Assembly (NCBI GenBank): GCA_902786725.1
Contig: CADADP010000016.1
Location: 1-50,567 of the forward strand
Direction of reading: 5' to 3'
Source: an uncultured Bacteroidales bacterium
GTDB lineage: Bacteria > Bacteroidota > Bacteroidia > Bacteroidales > Muribaculaceae
Length of the DNA stretch: 50,567 nucleotides
Shown here: piece after piece, positions 17,207 to 26,509 of the stretch
Layout of the letters: the number at the start of each line of letters is the position of its first letter
How positions within the stretch are numbered: the first letter of the stretch is position 1
Made by a program: the position numbers and the translations under genes
The notes under the pieces: generated by a model
Database searches by the model: none
Told to the model about the DNA's origin: nothing
The model's input: only the letters and a program-made list of their open reading frames with translations

Positions 17207-18148
17207 TTAGTCCTTGAGCGACAGCTTCATGGTGGCGCGATAGGTGGCGTTGTCGGCGGTAACGTCGGCACCAAGCGAGAGGTCGCAAGTGTTCGACGAC
17301 TTGAACTCTACGATGCCGCCAATCTTGGCCTGCGTGAGCGGGTTGCCCATGTCGGGCGAGTTCCATGAGTAAGCGATTTCGCCATTGGCCTTGTTGGTCC
17401 ATTGCCATTTGCCCAGGTCAACTTCTTTGTTGGCGTAGGTGATGAGGATGGTTCCGGCCTTAGTGAACGTGATGTTTGTGATTCGGAGGTCGTTATCCAC
17501 CTTGCTCAGGTCAACACCCCTGTTGGTGAGGTAGTCAACGATTTCGGTGATGTTACATCCTGTGAAGTCTTGAGCTACTGAAACGCCCAGTTTCACTGAG
17601 ATGCGAGTCTTGCTCACGCTCCAGTTGCGGCACAGGTTGGTAGTGGCATCGTCGGCGTTGATTGTGGATTGCACATTACCCTCAGCTCTGAGTTCTTCGC
17701 CGTTAAGCGGTTTCACGATGAGAGTCACGCTTTTTCCGCTGCCCTCGATGGTGATGGTGCCGAATCCTTTAAGAGTATAGACATTGCCACTGACGGTGTA
17801 GTCGTAGATACGATAGACGAAGTCGGCGCTACCGGCTTTTTTCTTTGCCTTGGCCGGTGACATGAAGCCTGCGTGCGGTCCGCCAATGATGGCTTTGCTG
17901 TCTTCTGACGCTTCGAAGGTGGCCAGAATCATTCTGGGCTCCTCCAGTGGGTCGTCGCCCTCGGGAATAATGGCGTCGTCGCCTGAGATGGCAACCGCTG
18001 TCGCCCACTTGGCGGTGCTGGGTTCGGGCATAACCACGGGAGCCTTAGGGTCGTCGCCACCGCCGCTATTGTTGTCGCCGCCACACGAAGTGAACGGAAT
18101 GGCAAATAGAATTGCCGACGCAAGAATCAGAAAATAGTTCTTTTTCAT
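17207..18148 (-). CDS. Uncharacterised lipoprotein
   Basis: This 313-residue protein has a lipoprotein signal peptide with cysteine 22 in FAIPFTSCGGDNN. After the cysteine a Gly/Asp/Asn-rich linker follows, the kind of stretch that often directs Bacteroidetes lipoproteins to the outer membrane surface. The body is beta-strand-rich, with alternating hydrophobic residues (VYTLKGFGTITIEGSGKSVT), and ends in TYRATMKLSLKD. It resembles Bacteroidetes-specific lipoprotein families of unknown function, but I cannot assign one safely. It lies 37 bases after the beta-barrel gene, so the two are probably co-transcribed, and it ends at a clear terminator. Confidence 0.75.
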   Translation of the reverse strand: MKKNYFLILASAILFAIPFTSCGGDNNSGGGDDPKAPVVMPEPSTAKWATAVAISGDDAIIPEGDDPLEEPRMILATFEASEDSKAIIGGPHAGFMSPAKAKKKAGSADFVYRIYDYTVSGNVYTLKGFGTITIEGSGKSVTLIVKPLNGEELRAEGNVQSTINADDATTNLCRNWSVSKTRISVKLGVSVAQDFTGCNITEIVDYLTNRGVDLSKVDNDLRITNITFTKAGTILITYANKEVDLGKWQWTNKANGEIAYSWNSPDMGNPLTQAKIGGIVEFKSSNTCDLSLGADVTADNATYRATMKLSLKD

Positions 18149-18185
18149 AATTATAAAGTTTAAATATTAATTAATAATCCGGGAA

Positions 18186-18899
18186 TTAGAAGATGCGACC
18201 GCTCAGTCGGAAGCTGAGAACGGGATAGACCTTAATCTTGGAGATGGTCTTGATGATGTTGCCGCCGCTTTCGTTGAAGTCGGTGGGAAGAGCCTGAACG
18301 TATTGGTTGTCGTCGGGGCTGAAAGCCATTACCTTGGGTGAGCCCCAGAACTTCACGCCAAGGTCCATGGTGAATCCAATGCGCCCGCTGGGTACAGCCT
18401 TGCCAAATCCGATGCCCAGATAGGGCTTGAACTTCTTCACCTGAACGGCAGCTCGTGCTATACCGTTGGCGTCGGCGCGGACAAGGTAGTCGTTGATGAG
18501 CAGGCCTTCTTTGGCATCAATCGGGTCGATGTTGTTGGCCTTAATGGGCATATCGTTGCCGATAAAAGCGCCTGCGGTGATGTGGAAGCCGCTGCCGAAG
18601 ATGGGGTGGAAGTCGAGGAGTAACTTAAACTCGCTCCACTTGATATTGCCTTTTACTTTAACGTCTCCGGCCGATGAAGAACTTACCCAGTTGTAGGTTT
18701 TGACATTGAACTTAGGTGAGATTGACGGCAGGAAGGAAACACCTGCGCGCACACCAATCCATCGGGTGGCGGTGAGGCCTGCATCGATACCTATACCGTC
18801 GGTTCCGATTGAGGCGCCGAGACCCACATGCACCTGTGCGCCTGCACTGAGTGCCGAAAAAGCGCAAAGCACTGCTGCGAATAATAGTGATTTTTTCAT
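18186..18899 (-). CDS. Outer-membrane beta-barrel protein (porin-like fold, unknown function)
   Basis: The 237-residue protein has a signal peptide (about 1-21, ending SAGA|Q). Amphipathic strands with glycine and aromatic residues follow (GLTATRWIGVRAGVSFLP, FHITAGAFIGNDMP), and it ends in a terminal strand with phenylalanine (PVLSFRLSGRIF). The last residue F is the BAM recognition signature. It should be a small beta-barrel of about eight strands. No enzyme motif is visible. It is the first gene of a two-gene unit with the lipoprotein and has a strong promoter 135 bases upstream. Confidence 0.8.
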   Translation of the reverse strand: MKKSLLFAAVLCAFSALSAGAQVHVGLGASIGTDGIGIDAGLTATRWIGVRAGVSFLPSISPKFNVKTYNWVSSSSAGDVKVKGNIKWSEFKLLLDFHPIFGSGFHITAGAFIGNDMPIKANNIDPIDAKEGLLINDYLVRADANGIARAAVQVKKFKPYLGIGFGKAVPSGRIGFTMDLGVKFWGSPKVMAFSPDDNQYVQALPTDFNESGGNIIKTISKIKVYPVLSFRLSGRIF

Positions 18900-19033
18900 A
18901 AGAATAAAATAAGATATTAGTGGATTAATATTATGTAATTCAGAAACTTAACTCATAGTTAACAATATGGTAAGCGACATAGTCTATTCAGTAATATGAA
19001 ATTTTCCCAGTCAGATATATTGTCAACATCATG

Positions 19034-19065
19034 CAAAATTAGCGTTTATTAATGAAAGAAACAAA
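19034..19065 (-). promoter_or_regulatory. Promoter of the beta-barrel/lipoprotein pair
   Basis: On the minus strand TTTG, 20 nt and TAATTTTG (plus 19041-19034) match the Bacteroidetes consensus. The leader would be about 130 nt. The remainder of the 379-bp gap (18900-19278) holds no gene and no clear plus-strand promoter. Confidence 0.6.
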
Positions 19066-19278
19066 TTTTAACACGCAAAAAGTGGGTTGTGACCGAATTT
19101 TGGACGCAATTTGCGGTTTTGTGAGAGCGAAAAGTGTGGGTTTGTATAAGAAAAGCCACGGTTTGCTTAATTGTTTTTGGTGGTTGGCTGATTACGATTG
19201 CAAATGCTAACTAAATGTGGCAATTTTGCGTTAATTCATAAGAACGACAATTATAAATCACTAAAATACACTACGATT

Positions 19279-21105
19279 ATGAAAGAGATGATTAAAAAAC
19301 TGATGGTTGCCGTGACGGTGTTACTGACGGTAGCGGCGTGTACAACCGAGAGTGATAACGGATACCCCGGTGGCATTGTAGAGCCCGGAGGTGGCCAGAA
19401 TGAAAGCGGCACGGTGCTGATAGGTGACCTCACATCGTTTGACATTAAGGTGGATTCAACATTGCTGACCGGCGAAACTGAAGTGATCCCGGCCGATGAT
19501 GAAGATTACATTGAGAACAACTCGTTCACAACAGTGGTGACGGTGAAATTCCGGGAAGGCGGAGCCACAGTGAATGGCATAGTGGATGGAGTGGAAGTGA
19601 CGGCCAGTGATGCCCATGTCACGGTTAATTCCACCATTGGCGGTGTGCAGTATGTGCTGAGTGGAACCACCGGTAACGGCTCGTTTAAGGTGTATAGCGA
19701 AAAGAAATACTCGCTGCGACTTGCCGGTGTGGATATTACCAACCCCACGGGAGCTGCGATAAATTGCCAGAGTGGCAAGCGGTGTTATCTGGTGCTGGCC
19801 GACGGAACGTTTAACCGACTGGCCGATGGAGCCACTTACAGCACTGTGGATGGCGAGGATATGAAAGGTGTGCTCTTCGCGGAAGGTAAGTTGCTGATGA
19901 GCGGTGAGGGGCGATTGCGCGTCTATGGCAAGGGTAAGCACGGACTGGTGAGCGACGATTATATTCTGTTCCGGCCCGGAGCCGATGTGTATGTGAAAGC
20001 CGAAGGCGGAAGTGGCATTAAAGCCAACGATGGTATCTATGTGCGAGGCGGAGTAATAAATGCGGAGACAAGCGCCACCGCTGCTAAGGCGCTTACGTGT
20101 GACGGCGAGGTGGTGATAGACGGCGGTCGCACCACGCTACTCACAAGTGGCGCTGGCGAGTGGGACGATGACGACCAGGACGTGAAGGGATGTGCCGGCA
20201 TTAAGGCCGACTTGAATCTTACGGTAAACGGAGGGTCGCTGCTGGCCAAGAGCACCGGTGCAGGCGGCAAAGGACTGAGCAGTGATGCAGAGATTATTGT
20301 TAACGGTGGCGATGTTAAGGTGATTACCACAGGAGCCAGTTATGTGCAAGGCAGTTACGACACTAAGGCTAAGGGTGTTAAGGCCGATGGGAACCTCACG
20401 GTGAATGGCGGCACAATCACCATACGCACCACAGGAGGCGATGGTAGTGAGGGCTTGGAAAGCAAGGGAACTTTGACTGTGAACGACGGAACAATACAAA
20501 TCTATTCAAGCGACGATGCCATAAACTCGGCCGGTGACCTGATTTTCAACGGTGGAAAAGTGTTTGCATACTCAACCGGAAACGATGCTATCGACTCCAA
20601 TTCCACCCTTGCCGTTAACGGCGGTGTGGTGATAGCGTGTGGCGCCACGTCGCCCGAAGGCGGTTTCGACTGCGACAACAGCTCGTTTGCTATCACCGGC
20701 GGCACGATAATAGGTCTTGGCGGCGACACATCGGTACCTACTACAAGCGCCGTGAAGCAGCCGGCCATTGTGTTGGGCGGTGCCAATCTGAAGGCGGGAA
20801 CATATCTTACGCTATCGGATGCAAGTGGTAACAACCTGTACGCCTTCAGTGTGCCACGTGCCTATAGCCAATACACGCTACTTACGTCGGCTCCCGGACT
20901 GAAGACAGGTAGCAAGTTCACTCTCAGCACAGGAGCCACGGTGAACGGTGGCACCTCGTTCTTGGGATATGTGACCGGTGGCGAAGTGACCGGTGGCACA
21001 TCCATAGCGTCGCAAACCATCTCGAGTGGCGTTACCACCATAGGCTACTCGGGAATGAATGGCGGTGGCGGCCCCGGTGGAATGGGTGGTGGTTTCCACT
21101 TCTAA
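19279..21105 (+). CDS. Carbohydrate-binding-domain beta-helix lipoprotein (DUF4353-like)
   Basis: The frame is open from 19198, but the ATG at 19279 starts a proper lipoprotein signal (MKEMIKKLMVAVTVLL then VAAC with cysteine near 20), giving 608 residues. The body is a long right-handed beta-helix of repeats like LTVNGGTITIRTTG, GLESKGTLTVNDGTIQIYSS and AINSAGDLIFNGGKVFAYS, as in proteins annotated as carbohydrate-binding domain-containing. It ends in a glycine-rich tail GGGGPGGMGGGFHF. It is probably surface-anchored. It is convergent with the S9 peptidase. Ligand and role are unknown. Confidence 0.85.
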   Translation: MKEMIKKLMVAVTVLLTVAACTTESDNGYPGGIVEPGGGQNESGTVLIGDLTSFDIKVDSTLLTGETEVIPADDEDYIENNSFTTVVTVKFREGGATVNGIVDGVEVTASDAHVTVNSTIGGVQYVLSGTTGNGSFKVYSEKKYSLRLAGVDITNPTGAAINCQSGKRCYLVLADGTFNRLADGATYSTVDGEDMKGVLFAEGKLLMSGEGRLRVYGKGKHGLVSDDYILFRPGADVYVKAEGGSGIKANDGIYVRGGVINAETSATAAKALTCDGEVVIDGGRTTLLTSGAGEWDDDDQDVKGCAGIKADLNLTVNGGSLLAKSTGAGGKGLSSDAEIIVNGGDVKVITTGASYVQGSYDTKAKGVKADGNLTVNGGTITIRTTGGDGSEGLESKGTLTVNDGTIQIYSSDDAINSAGDLIFNGGKVFAYSTGNDAIDSNSTLAVNGGVVIACGATSPEGGFDCDNSSFAITGGTIIGLGGDTSVPTTSAVKQPAIVLGGANLKAGTYLTLSDASGNNLYAFSVPRAYSQYTLLTSAPGLKTGSKFTLSTGATVNGGTSFLGYVTGGEVTGGTSIASQTISSGVTTIGYSGMNGGGGPGGMGGGFHF

Positions 21106-21172
21106 CCGCTGACATCGTGAATAATTCCGATTCGGGATAATGTCCGAAAACCAACTTAATCTTCATAAGCGA

Positions 21173-21205
21173 AGCGAGCCACTCCCGGTTTGGGCGCGGC
21201 TCGCT
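21173..21205. terminator. Hairpin between convergent genes
   Basis: AGCGAGCC (21173-21180) pairs with GGCTCGCT (21198-21205), and CCC/GGG can pair inside the loop. There is no T-run on either strand, so termination is only likely by position between the two convergent stops. Confidence 0.4.
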
Positions 21206-21233
21206 AAATATTTCACTTGTTTGTGTAAGGTGG

Positions 21234-23366
21234 TTACTTCGTCTCCTCTTTGGCCTTGGCTGCTACACTGGCTTCGGGTTTGAGCCACTTGTCGAGCCAG
21301 CCGAAGAACTCGCGTTGCCACACGATAGAGTTCTGGGGCTTCAGAATCCAGTGGTTCTCATCGGGGAAGAGCACCATGCGAGCGGGTATTCCGCGCAGTT
21401 TAGCGGCGTTGAACGCTTGCGTGGCTTGCGTGAAGACGATGCGGTAGTCGAGTTCGCCTGCAGTGACCATGATAGGCGTGTCCCAGTTCTGCACAAAGCG
21501 GTGAGGCGATGCGGTGGCGTAGGTCTTCTGGGCGGCGGCGTTGTCCTTTTCCCAGAACGGGCCACCGAGGTCCCAGTTGACAAACCACATTTCTTCGGTC
21601 TCGAGGTACTGGGCCTCAAGGTTGAAGATACCGGCGTGTGCAATGAATGCTGCGAAGCGCTTGTTGTGGTTACCTGCGAGCCAATAGACCGAATATCCGC
21701 CGTAACTTGCGCCCACGGCACCCATGTGATCGCCATCAACGTAGGGCAACTGCTTAGCGTAGTCGGCTGCACTGAGGTAATCTTTCATGTTCTGTCCGCC
21801 GTAGTCGAGCGAAATCTGAGCGTTCCATTCGGTGCCGAAGCCGGGCAGACCGCGACGGTTAGGAGCCACCACCACGTAGCCCATGCTGGCCATCAGGCGG
21901 AAGTTCCATCGGTAGGACCAGAATTGGCTCACCGGCGATTGCGGACCGCCTTCGCAGAAGAGAATCACAGGATATTTCTTGTTTTGGTCGAAGTTTGGCG
22001 GCAGCACCACCCATGTGGTCATGTCTTTGCCATCGGTGGTGCGAACCATATGCTTCTCGATGGTGATTGGAGCCAGTTGCGAAAGCAGGTCGTCGTTAAC
22101 GGCACTGAGTTTCACGGGGTCGGTACCCTTAGCCACGCGGAACACCTCGTTGGGTTCGGCGTAGTTGTGGCGCAGAGTGATGATGTTGTCGTTGTCGAGC
22201 GGTTCAATGGCTGCGTAGTCGAATGTTCCGGCGGCGATGGTATCCACTCGACACGTTTCAGTATCGATGCTGAACATGGGTATGGTTCCCTGGAACGGAG
22301 CCAGGAACAGGATGTGCTTGCCGTCTTTAGCCCAGGCGATGGCATCGGCCGAGTAGTCCCATTCGGCTGTGAGGTCGCGTTTTTCGCGCGTCTTGAGGTC
22401 CATGACGAAGATTCGGTTCTTGTCGGCTTCATATCCGTCGTGCTCCATCGAGAGCCAGGCCAGTTGTCCGTCGGGCGAGATGATGGGGCAGGTGTCGTAG
22501 CCCATCATGCCTTCGGTGAGGTTCTCGGTTTTGCCTGTTTCCACGTTGTAGAGGAAGAGGTCACTATTAGTGGAGACTGCGTATTCAAGTCCCGTTTTCT
22601 TGCGGCATACATAGACCAGGCACTTGCTGTCGGGGGTCCAAGCGAGCGATTCCACACCGCCCCAGGGTTTCATGGGCGATTCGTAAGGCTCGTCGTGCAG
22701 GATGTCCTTCACGTTGGTCACCTTGTTGCCGTCGAAGTCGGCAACGAAAGGATGTGGAATGGTGCTAACCCACTCGTCCCAATGCTTATACATGAGGTCG
22801 TCGATGATACGAGCCGAGCTCTTGTCCATATCGGGATGCAGGTCTTGTGAGGTCTTGGCCCACTTAACCTGTGAGATGAGCACAATGCGTTTTTCATCGG
22901 GAGATAGTACGAATCCATCTACGCCTTCTTCCAGATCGCTCACACACTTGCGTCCGGAGCCGTCGGCGTCCATAATCCAGAGTTGGGTCTTTTGGTCGCC
23001 ATCGCGGTAGGTGAATGCTATCTGCTTGCCGCCGTTGAACCACACTGCGTTACCCTCAGAGTTCTTAGTCTGTGTGATACGAGTGGGGTTTTTGCCGTCG
23101 GCATCCATCACCCATAGTTCGCGGTTACCCTTGTTCTGCTCAATGCTTTCGTAGGAAACGCCATAAAGGATTTTCTTGCCGTCGGGCGACACTTTTGGGT
23201 CGGCTACGCGTCCCAGTGAGTTGAGCAGTTCGGGCGTGAACTGTCCGTTCTCTACCGTTACTTGCGGTTTCTCGATAAGAGGAGCGTTGTCGGAGGCATT
23301 GTCGCAAGCCACGGCTCCCAACAGAGCGAGCATAGATGCCATAATGTGAAGTTTGTTGAAGTTCAT
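21234..23366 (-). CDS. S9-family prolyl oligopeptidase-type lipoprotein peptidase
   Basis: The 710-residue protein has a lipoprotein signal ending LLGAVAC at cysteine 21, followed by DNASDN. Residues about 50-420 form a WD/TolB-like beta-propeller (VSPDGKKILYGVS, IISPDGQLAWLSME repeats). The C-terminal alpha/beta hydrolase domain has the nucleophile S554 in GASYGGYS, the aspartate in GELDYRI and the histidine in DENHWI, a complete serine triad. It should cleave short peptides, probably dipeptides or tripeptides, at the cell envelope, as DPP-like enzymes do in Bacteroidetes. Exact specificity is not readable. Confidence 0.9.
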   Translation of the reverse strand: MNFNKLHIMASMLALLGAVACDNASDNAPLIEKPQVTVENGQFTPELLNSLGRVADPKVSPDGKKILYGVSYESIEQNKGNRELWVMDADGKNPTRITQTKNSEGNAVWFNGGKQIAFTYRDGDQKTQLWIMDADGSGRKCVSDLEEGVDGFVLSPDEKRIVLISQVKWAKTSQDLHPDMDKSSARIIDDLMYKHWDEWVSTIPHPFVADFDGNKVTNVKDILHDEPYESPMKPWGGVESLAWTPDSKCLVYVCRKKTGLEYAVSTNSDLFLYNVETGKTENLTEGMMGYDTCPIISPDGQLAWLSMEHDGYEADKNRIFVMDLKTREKRDLTAEWDYSADAIAWAKDGKHILFLAPFQGTIPMFSIDTETCRVDTIAAGTFDYAAIEPLDNDNIITLRHNYAEPNEVFRVAKGTDPVKLSAVNDDLLSQLAPITIEKHMVRTTDGKDMTTWVVLPPNFDQNKKYPVILFCEGGPQSPVSQFWSYRWNFRLMASMGYVVVAPNRRGLPGFGTEWNAQISLDYGGQNMKDYLSAADYAKQLPYVDGDHMGAVGASYGGYSVYWLAGNHNKRFAAFIAHAGIFNLEAQYLETEEMWFVNWDLGGPFWEKDNAAAQKTYATASPHRFVQNWDTPIMVTAGELDYRIVFTQATQAFNAAKLRGIPARMVLFPDENHWILKPQNSIVWQREFFGWLDKWLKPEASVAAKAKEETK

Positions 23367-23394
23367 ACTACGTTAGAGTTTATATGTGAAAATA

Positions 23395-24549
23395 TTATTC
23401 TTCAGTGACATTCTTGAACAGGCTAAACGGCTCCTTTGCGTATGCGCTTGCGTAACCCTTGGGGATGAACAAGCGGCAGTTGTTATATATGTCGTTTGAG
23501 AACGATGTGGCGGATAATCCGGTCACTTCCCCGCGGTGAGTGAAGTGAATCTCAGTGAGCGATGCCACGTTGAGCGCATTGGAGCCGGATTTGAAGGTCG
23601 CTGCCTTGTAATAGATTTTCTTCAGGTCATTACAGCCCTCGAACACGTTGTCTCCTATATGGGCAAGTGTGGATGGAAGTGACACTTCTGAGAGATCGCA
23701 CGACCTGAACGCCGTGCTCCCTATCGATGTTAGGCCCTCGGGAAAATTAATAGTTTCAAGGTCGGTGCAGTAGGAGAAAAGCGCGTTGTTTATTTCAGTT
23801 ATCCCTTGTGGCAGGACCACCTCTTTGAGCTCCTCGTTGCGTGCGAAACATTCGTCGGAGAAGTGAGTGTCGCTGCTTTCGATAATCAGTTTCTCAAACT
23901 GATTTTTCCAGATGCTGCCGTTTACATACTTAACGATGGCAGGAATGGTGAGCTGTTTTATCGACAGGTTCTCGGTGATGGCACGATTGTTAATTGTTGT
24001 TACCGAAGCCGGGATGCTGAACGGAGTCGGTATCGAAGCCGGCACGTAGATGAGCGTTTTTGCGTCGTGGCTTAGCACCACTCCATTAGAGGACTTAAGG
24101 TTTTCGTTGTCTTTAGAGATAACGATGCGTTTGAGCGCTGTGAAGCCCGAGAGGGGCTCTATGGCAGTGTATCGTGCCGATAATTTCAGCGTTTCCACAC
24201 TTGGCGCATGGATGTAACCGGAGCCGAATTTTGTGGGCATTGTGTAGTTGTTGCCGTTAAATATGATGGATTTAGGAGGCGTCAGGGTGGTGACACCGCC
24301 GGCAACAGCCGTTATTTTGGCGGTTAGTTTGTCGTGGTTCAGTTCATAATAAACGCCGTCTTTTAGGTATCCATATTCGGTAAGGTCCTCGGCCGCGAGA
24401 TACACAATTTCGTCGGTTATTTGCTCGTTGTCTTCAGAGCCGCTGTTGGGTTTGGGGTCATCGTTGTTGCAGGCGGTGAACACGAGTCCTATTACGGCCA
24501 AAATGGCCGAGCAGATGAGATGGAATGTTAATCTTTTGATCTTAATCAT
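23395..24549 (-). CDS. BspA-type leucine-rich-repeat lipoprotein (LRR_5)
   Basis: The frame is open to 24606, but the ATG at 24549 gives a clean lipoprotein signal (MIKIKRLTFHLICSAILAV ... FTAC NNDDPKPN) and 384 residues. From about 125 onward there are leucine-rich repeats of about 23 residues in BspA style (LKEVVLPQGITEINNALF, LETINFPEGLTSIGSTAF, LSEVSLPSTLAHIGDNVF). Such proteins are surface adhesins in Bacteroidetes, binding host or bacterial proteins. It lies 28 bases upstream of the S9 peptidase and may share its transcript. Confidence 0.88.
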   Translation of the reverse strand: MIKIKRLTFHLICSAILAVIGLVFTACNNDDPKPNSGSEDNEQITDEIVYLAAEDLTEYGYLKDGVYYELNHDKLTAKITAVAGGVTTLTPPKSIIFNGNNYTMPTKFGSGYIHAPSVETLKLSARYTAIEPLSGFTALKRIVISKDNENLKSSNGVVLSHDAKTLIYVPASIPTPFSIPASVTTINNRAITENLSIKQLTIPAIVKYVNGSIWKNQFEKLIIESSDTHFSDECFARNEELKEVVLPQGITEINNALFSYCTDLETINFPEGLTSIGSTAFRSCDLSEVSLPSTLAHIGDNVFEGCNDLKKIYYKAATFKSGSNALNVASLTEIHFTHRGEVTGLSATSFSNDIYNNCRLFIPKGYASAYAKEPFSLFKNVTEE

Positions 24550-24603
24550 AATAATTATTGTTTTGAGTAAATAATAATCTAAGTTTATTTGTAAGAAAGA
24601 ATA

Positions 24604-24634
24604 CAAAAGTAAGCAATAATCTCGAAAATGTCAA
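24604..24634 (-). promoter_or_regulatory. Promoter of the LRR lipoprotein
   Basis: On the minus strand TTG, 20 nt and TACTTTTG (plus 24611-24604) fit the Bacteroidetes promoter. The leader to the ATG at 24549 would be about 48 nt. Confidence 0.5.
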
Positions 24635-24758
24635 GCGCTAAGGGAAAAAAGCTCGGTGATAAAATCTCAGAAAGTCTGCGCAAGTGGTTTTGAATGTGCG
24701 GAGTTTTGGAGATGTGGGGAAAATGGTGTAAATTAGTGGCGTGTAAAGAAATTCGGTA

Positions 24759-26465
24759 ATGGACGAGTATGGCCGAAATAACGTGACCGTTAGTGGCTCG
24801 CGCACGGGAATAGTGATGCGATGGGCCGCGTTTTTGCTGGCTGCGGCGGTGTTTTTTGTACTGAGCCATTACTCGGTGTTGCGTGGCGACGACAAGCTGT
24901 TCTCGTTAATGACAGGTCATGACTACGCACCCATCAGGACGTGGCCCGACTACCTAACCGCGCTCAGAGAGCACTATGTGGCTAACAACGGGCGCACTGC
25001 CGACGCGGTGCTGATGCTGTTCCTGGCGTTTTGTCCCAAGGTCGTGTGGGATGTGGCCAATTCGGCCGTGTTTATGCTGTTTTTGTGGCTCACGGGCCGC
25101 TTGGCCGGCGGCCGGTGGTGGCACACTTTGCCGCTGACATTAGCCTACGTGATGCTGTTGTTTCCATGCCCGGGTGAGACCATGATGTGGATGGCCGGCA
25201 GTTGCAACTATATGTGGAGCGTAACACTCACGCTTGCCGTGATGTGTCTGTTGTCGCGTCAGAGCGGCATGGACATAGGTGGAAAGGCACTGACGCTAAT
25301 GCTGTGTGTGGTGGCAGGTTCGATGAACGAAAGCGTGTCGGTGAGTTTCCTTATAGGGGTTGTTGTGTGGCTAATTGCCAAGCGAGGCGAGGGCCGAGGG
25401 CGTTTCGCGCTGTGTGCTGTGGTGGCGTATGCCGCCGGACTGGCTGTGATTCTGGCTTCGCCGGGGTTGTGGGCGCGACTGCATGGTGGTACCGATATAA
25501 ACCTGAATGCCGGAGTGGGTCAGATGGTGCTTCAGCGACTGCTGGTGGTAACTACGCAATCGGTGCGGCTGGTTCTGCCGCTGCTTGCCGCTTGCATGGT
25601 GGTAACACGTATTAAGCGCCGCGGACTACGCTCCACCTGTGGCGACCTGCTATGCGCCATGTGGTTTGGGGCTCTGGGGGCAGTGCTCTTGTTCGGCTTG
25701 TTCAAGGACCGCATCTACACTTTCTATAGCGTCAGCTCTTTTCTGGTGGTGATGCGGTGGGTGACCGGGGTGCTGATGAAACTGCGTCGGTTGGCACCTG
25801 CGGTGGCCGGATGCGCTGTGGCCGTGGTGGTGTGGACTGCCGCGGGGTCGTTCAGAGCCATAAGTGATTACAGAACTTTTACGCTGGGTGTGGAGCGCGA
25901 TGTGCTGGCGTCGGCCGACGGCGTGGTGGCTGCGCACTACCACAGAGGCAAGTATCGTTTCGTGGCCCCAAGTAACTACGACAGCGACGTGATGTGCCTA
26001 TATCAGCATGCGTATTCGGCCTATTACCATAAGCCTAACGTACAGTTCCTTAAGCCTGCGTTATTGAAGTTGTATCGCACAGAAAACATTGAGAATGGCG
26101 CTGTGGCGATGCCGTTCACGTCATCGTGCCCCGAAGTGGCATCGCGCTTGCTGGCATTGGCCGACTCGGCCCACTGCGCGGTGGCGGTGGATAAGTGGCG
26201 TGTTGACGTTGTGGCCGAGAACACGGTGTTGCGGGGTGAGCCACGTCCTGAAGTGGCTCTGAAAGGCAGGGTCGCGCGGCTGAAGCGGTGGTATTTTGCC
26301 TCGCTTGGTTTGAGAGACGATGTGAAGACTTGTGGCGTATATTATCTCGACAGCGGCGGTGTGCGCTATTTAGTGCTGCCTACTATTGGTGCCGATGTCA
26401 AAAGCATCGCTATCCCTGTACTGCTCGATGGCCGTCGTGCCACGTTGCGTTTCACGCGCAAGTGA
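24759..26465 (+). CDS. Polytopic membrane protein, DUF6056-like (possible glycosyltransferase-fold)
   Basis: The 568-residue protein has about ten or eleven hydrophobic helices between residues 20 and 370, then a soluble C-terminal part of about 190 residues. The periplasmic loop after the first helix contains LRGDDKLFSL and ends in NNGRTADAVL. A D-D and N-G-R pattern like this is seen in DUF6056 and related GT-C-like families that act on the outer face of the inner membrane. The sugar donor and acceptor are unknown. It is divergent from the LRR lipoprotein and convergent with ygiQ, so it stands alone. Confidence 0.7.
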   Translation: MDEYGRNNVTVSGSRTGIVMRWAAFLLAAAVFFVLSHYSVLRGDDKLFSLMTGHDYAPIRTWPDYLTALREHYVANNGRTADAVLMLFLAFCPKVVWDVANSAVFMLFLWLTGRLAGGRWWHTLPLTLAYVMLLFPCPGETMMWMAGSCNYMWSVTLTLAVMCLLSRQSGMDIGGKALTLMLCVVAGSMNESVSVSFLIGVVVWLIAKRGEGRGRFALCAVVAYAAGLAVILASPGLWARLHGGTDINLNAGVGQMVLQRLLVVTTQSVRLVLPLLAACMVVTRIKRRGLRSTCGDLLCAMWFGALGAVLLFGLFKDRIYTFYSVSSFLVVMRWVTGVLMKLRRLAPAVAGCAVAVVVWTAAGSFRAISDYRTFTLGVERDVLASADGVVAAHYHRGKYRFVAPSNYDSDVMCLYQHAYSAYYHKPNVQFLKPALLKLYRTENIENGAVAMPFTSSCPEVASRLLALADSAHCAVAVDKWRVDVVAENTVLRGEPRPEVALKGRVARLKRWYFASLGLRDDVKTCGVYYLDSGGVRYLVLPTIGADVKSIAIPVLLDGRRATLRFTRK

Positions 26466-26509
26466 CTCACTTGTTGGGATCACAAAGAGATACGTGTGAT
26501 TGGCTATAC

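Noticed and set aside
21315-22850. Open frame of 511 codons on the plus strand
   Set aside because: It lies wholly inside the S9 peptidase gene on the other strand, with histidine- and valine-rich composition typical of a shadow frame.
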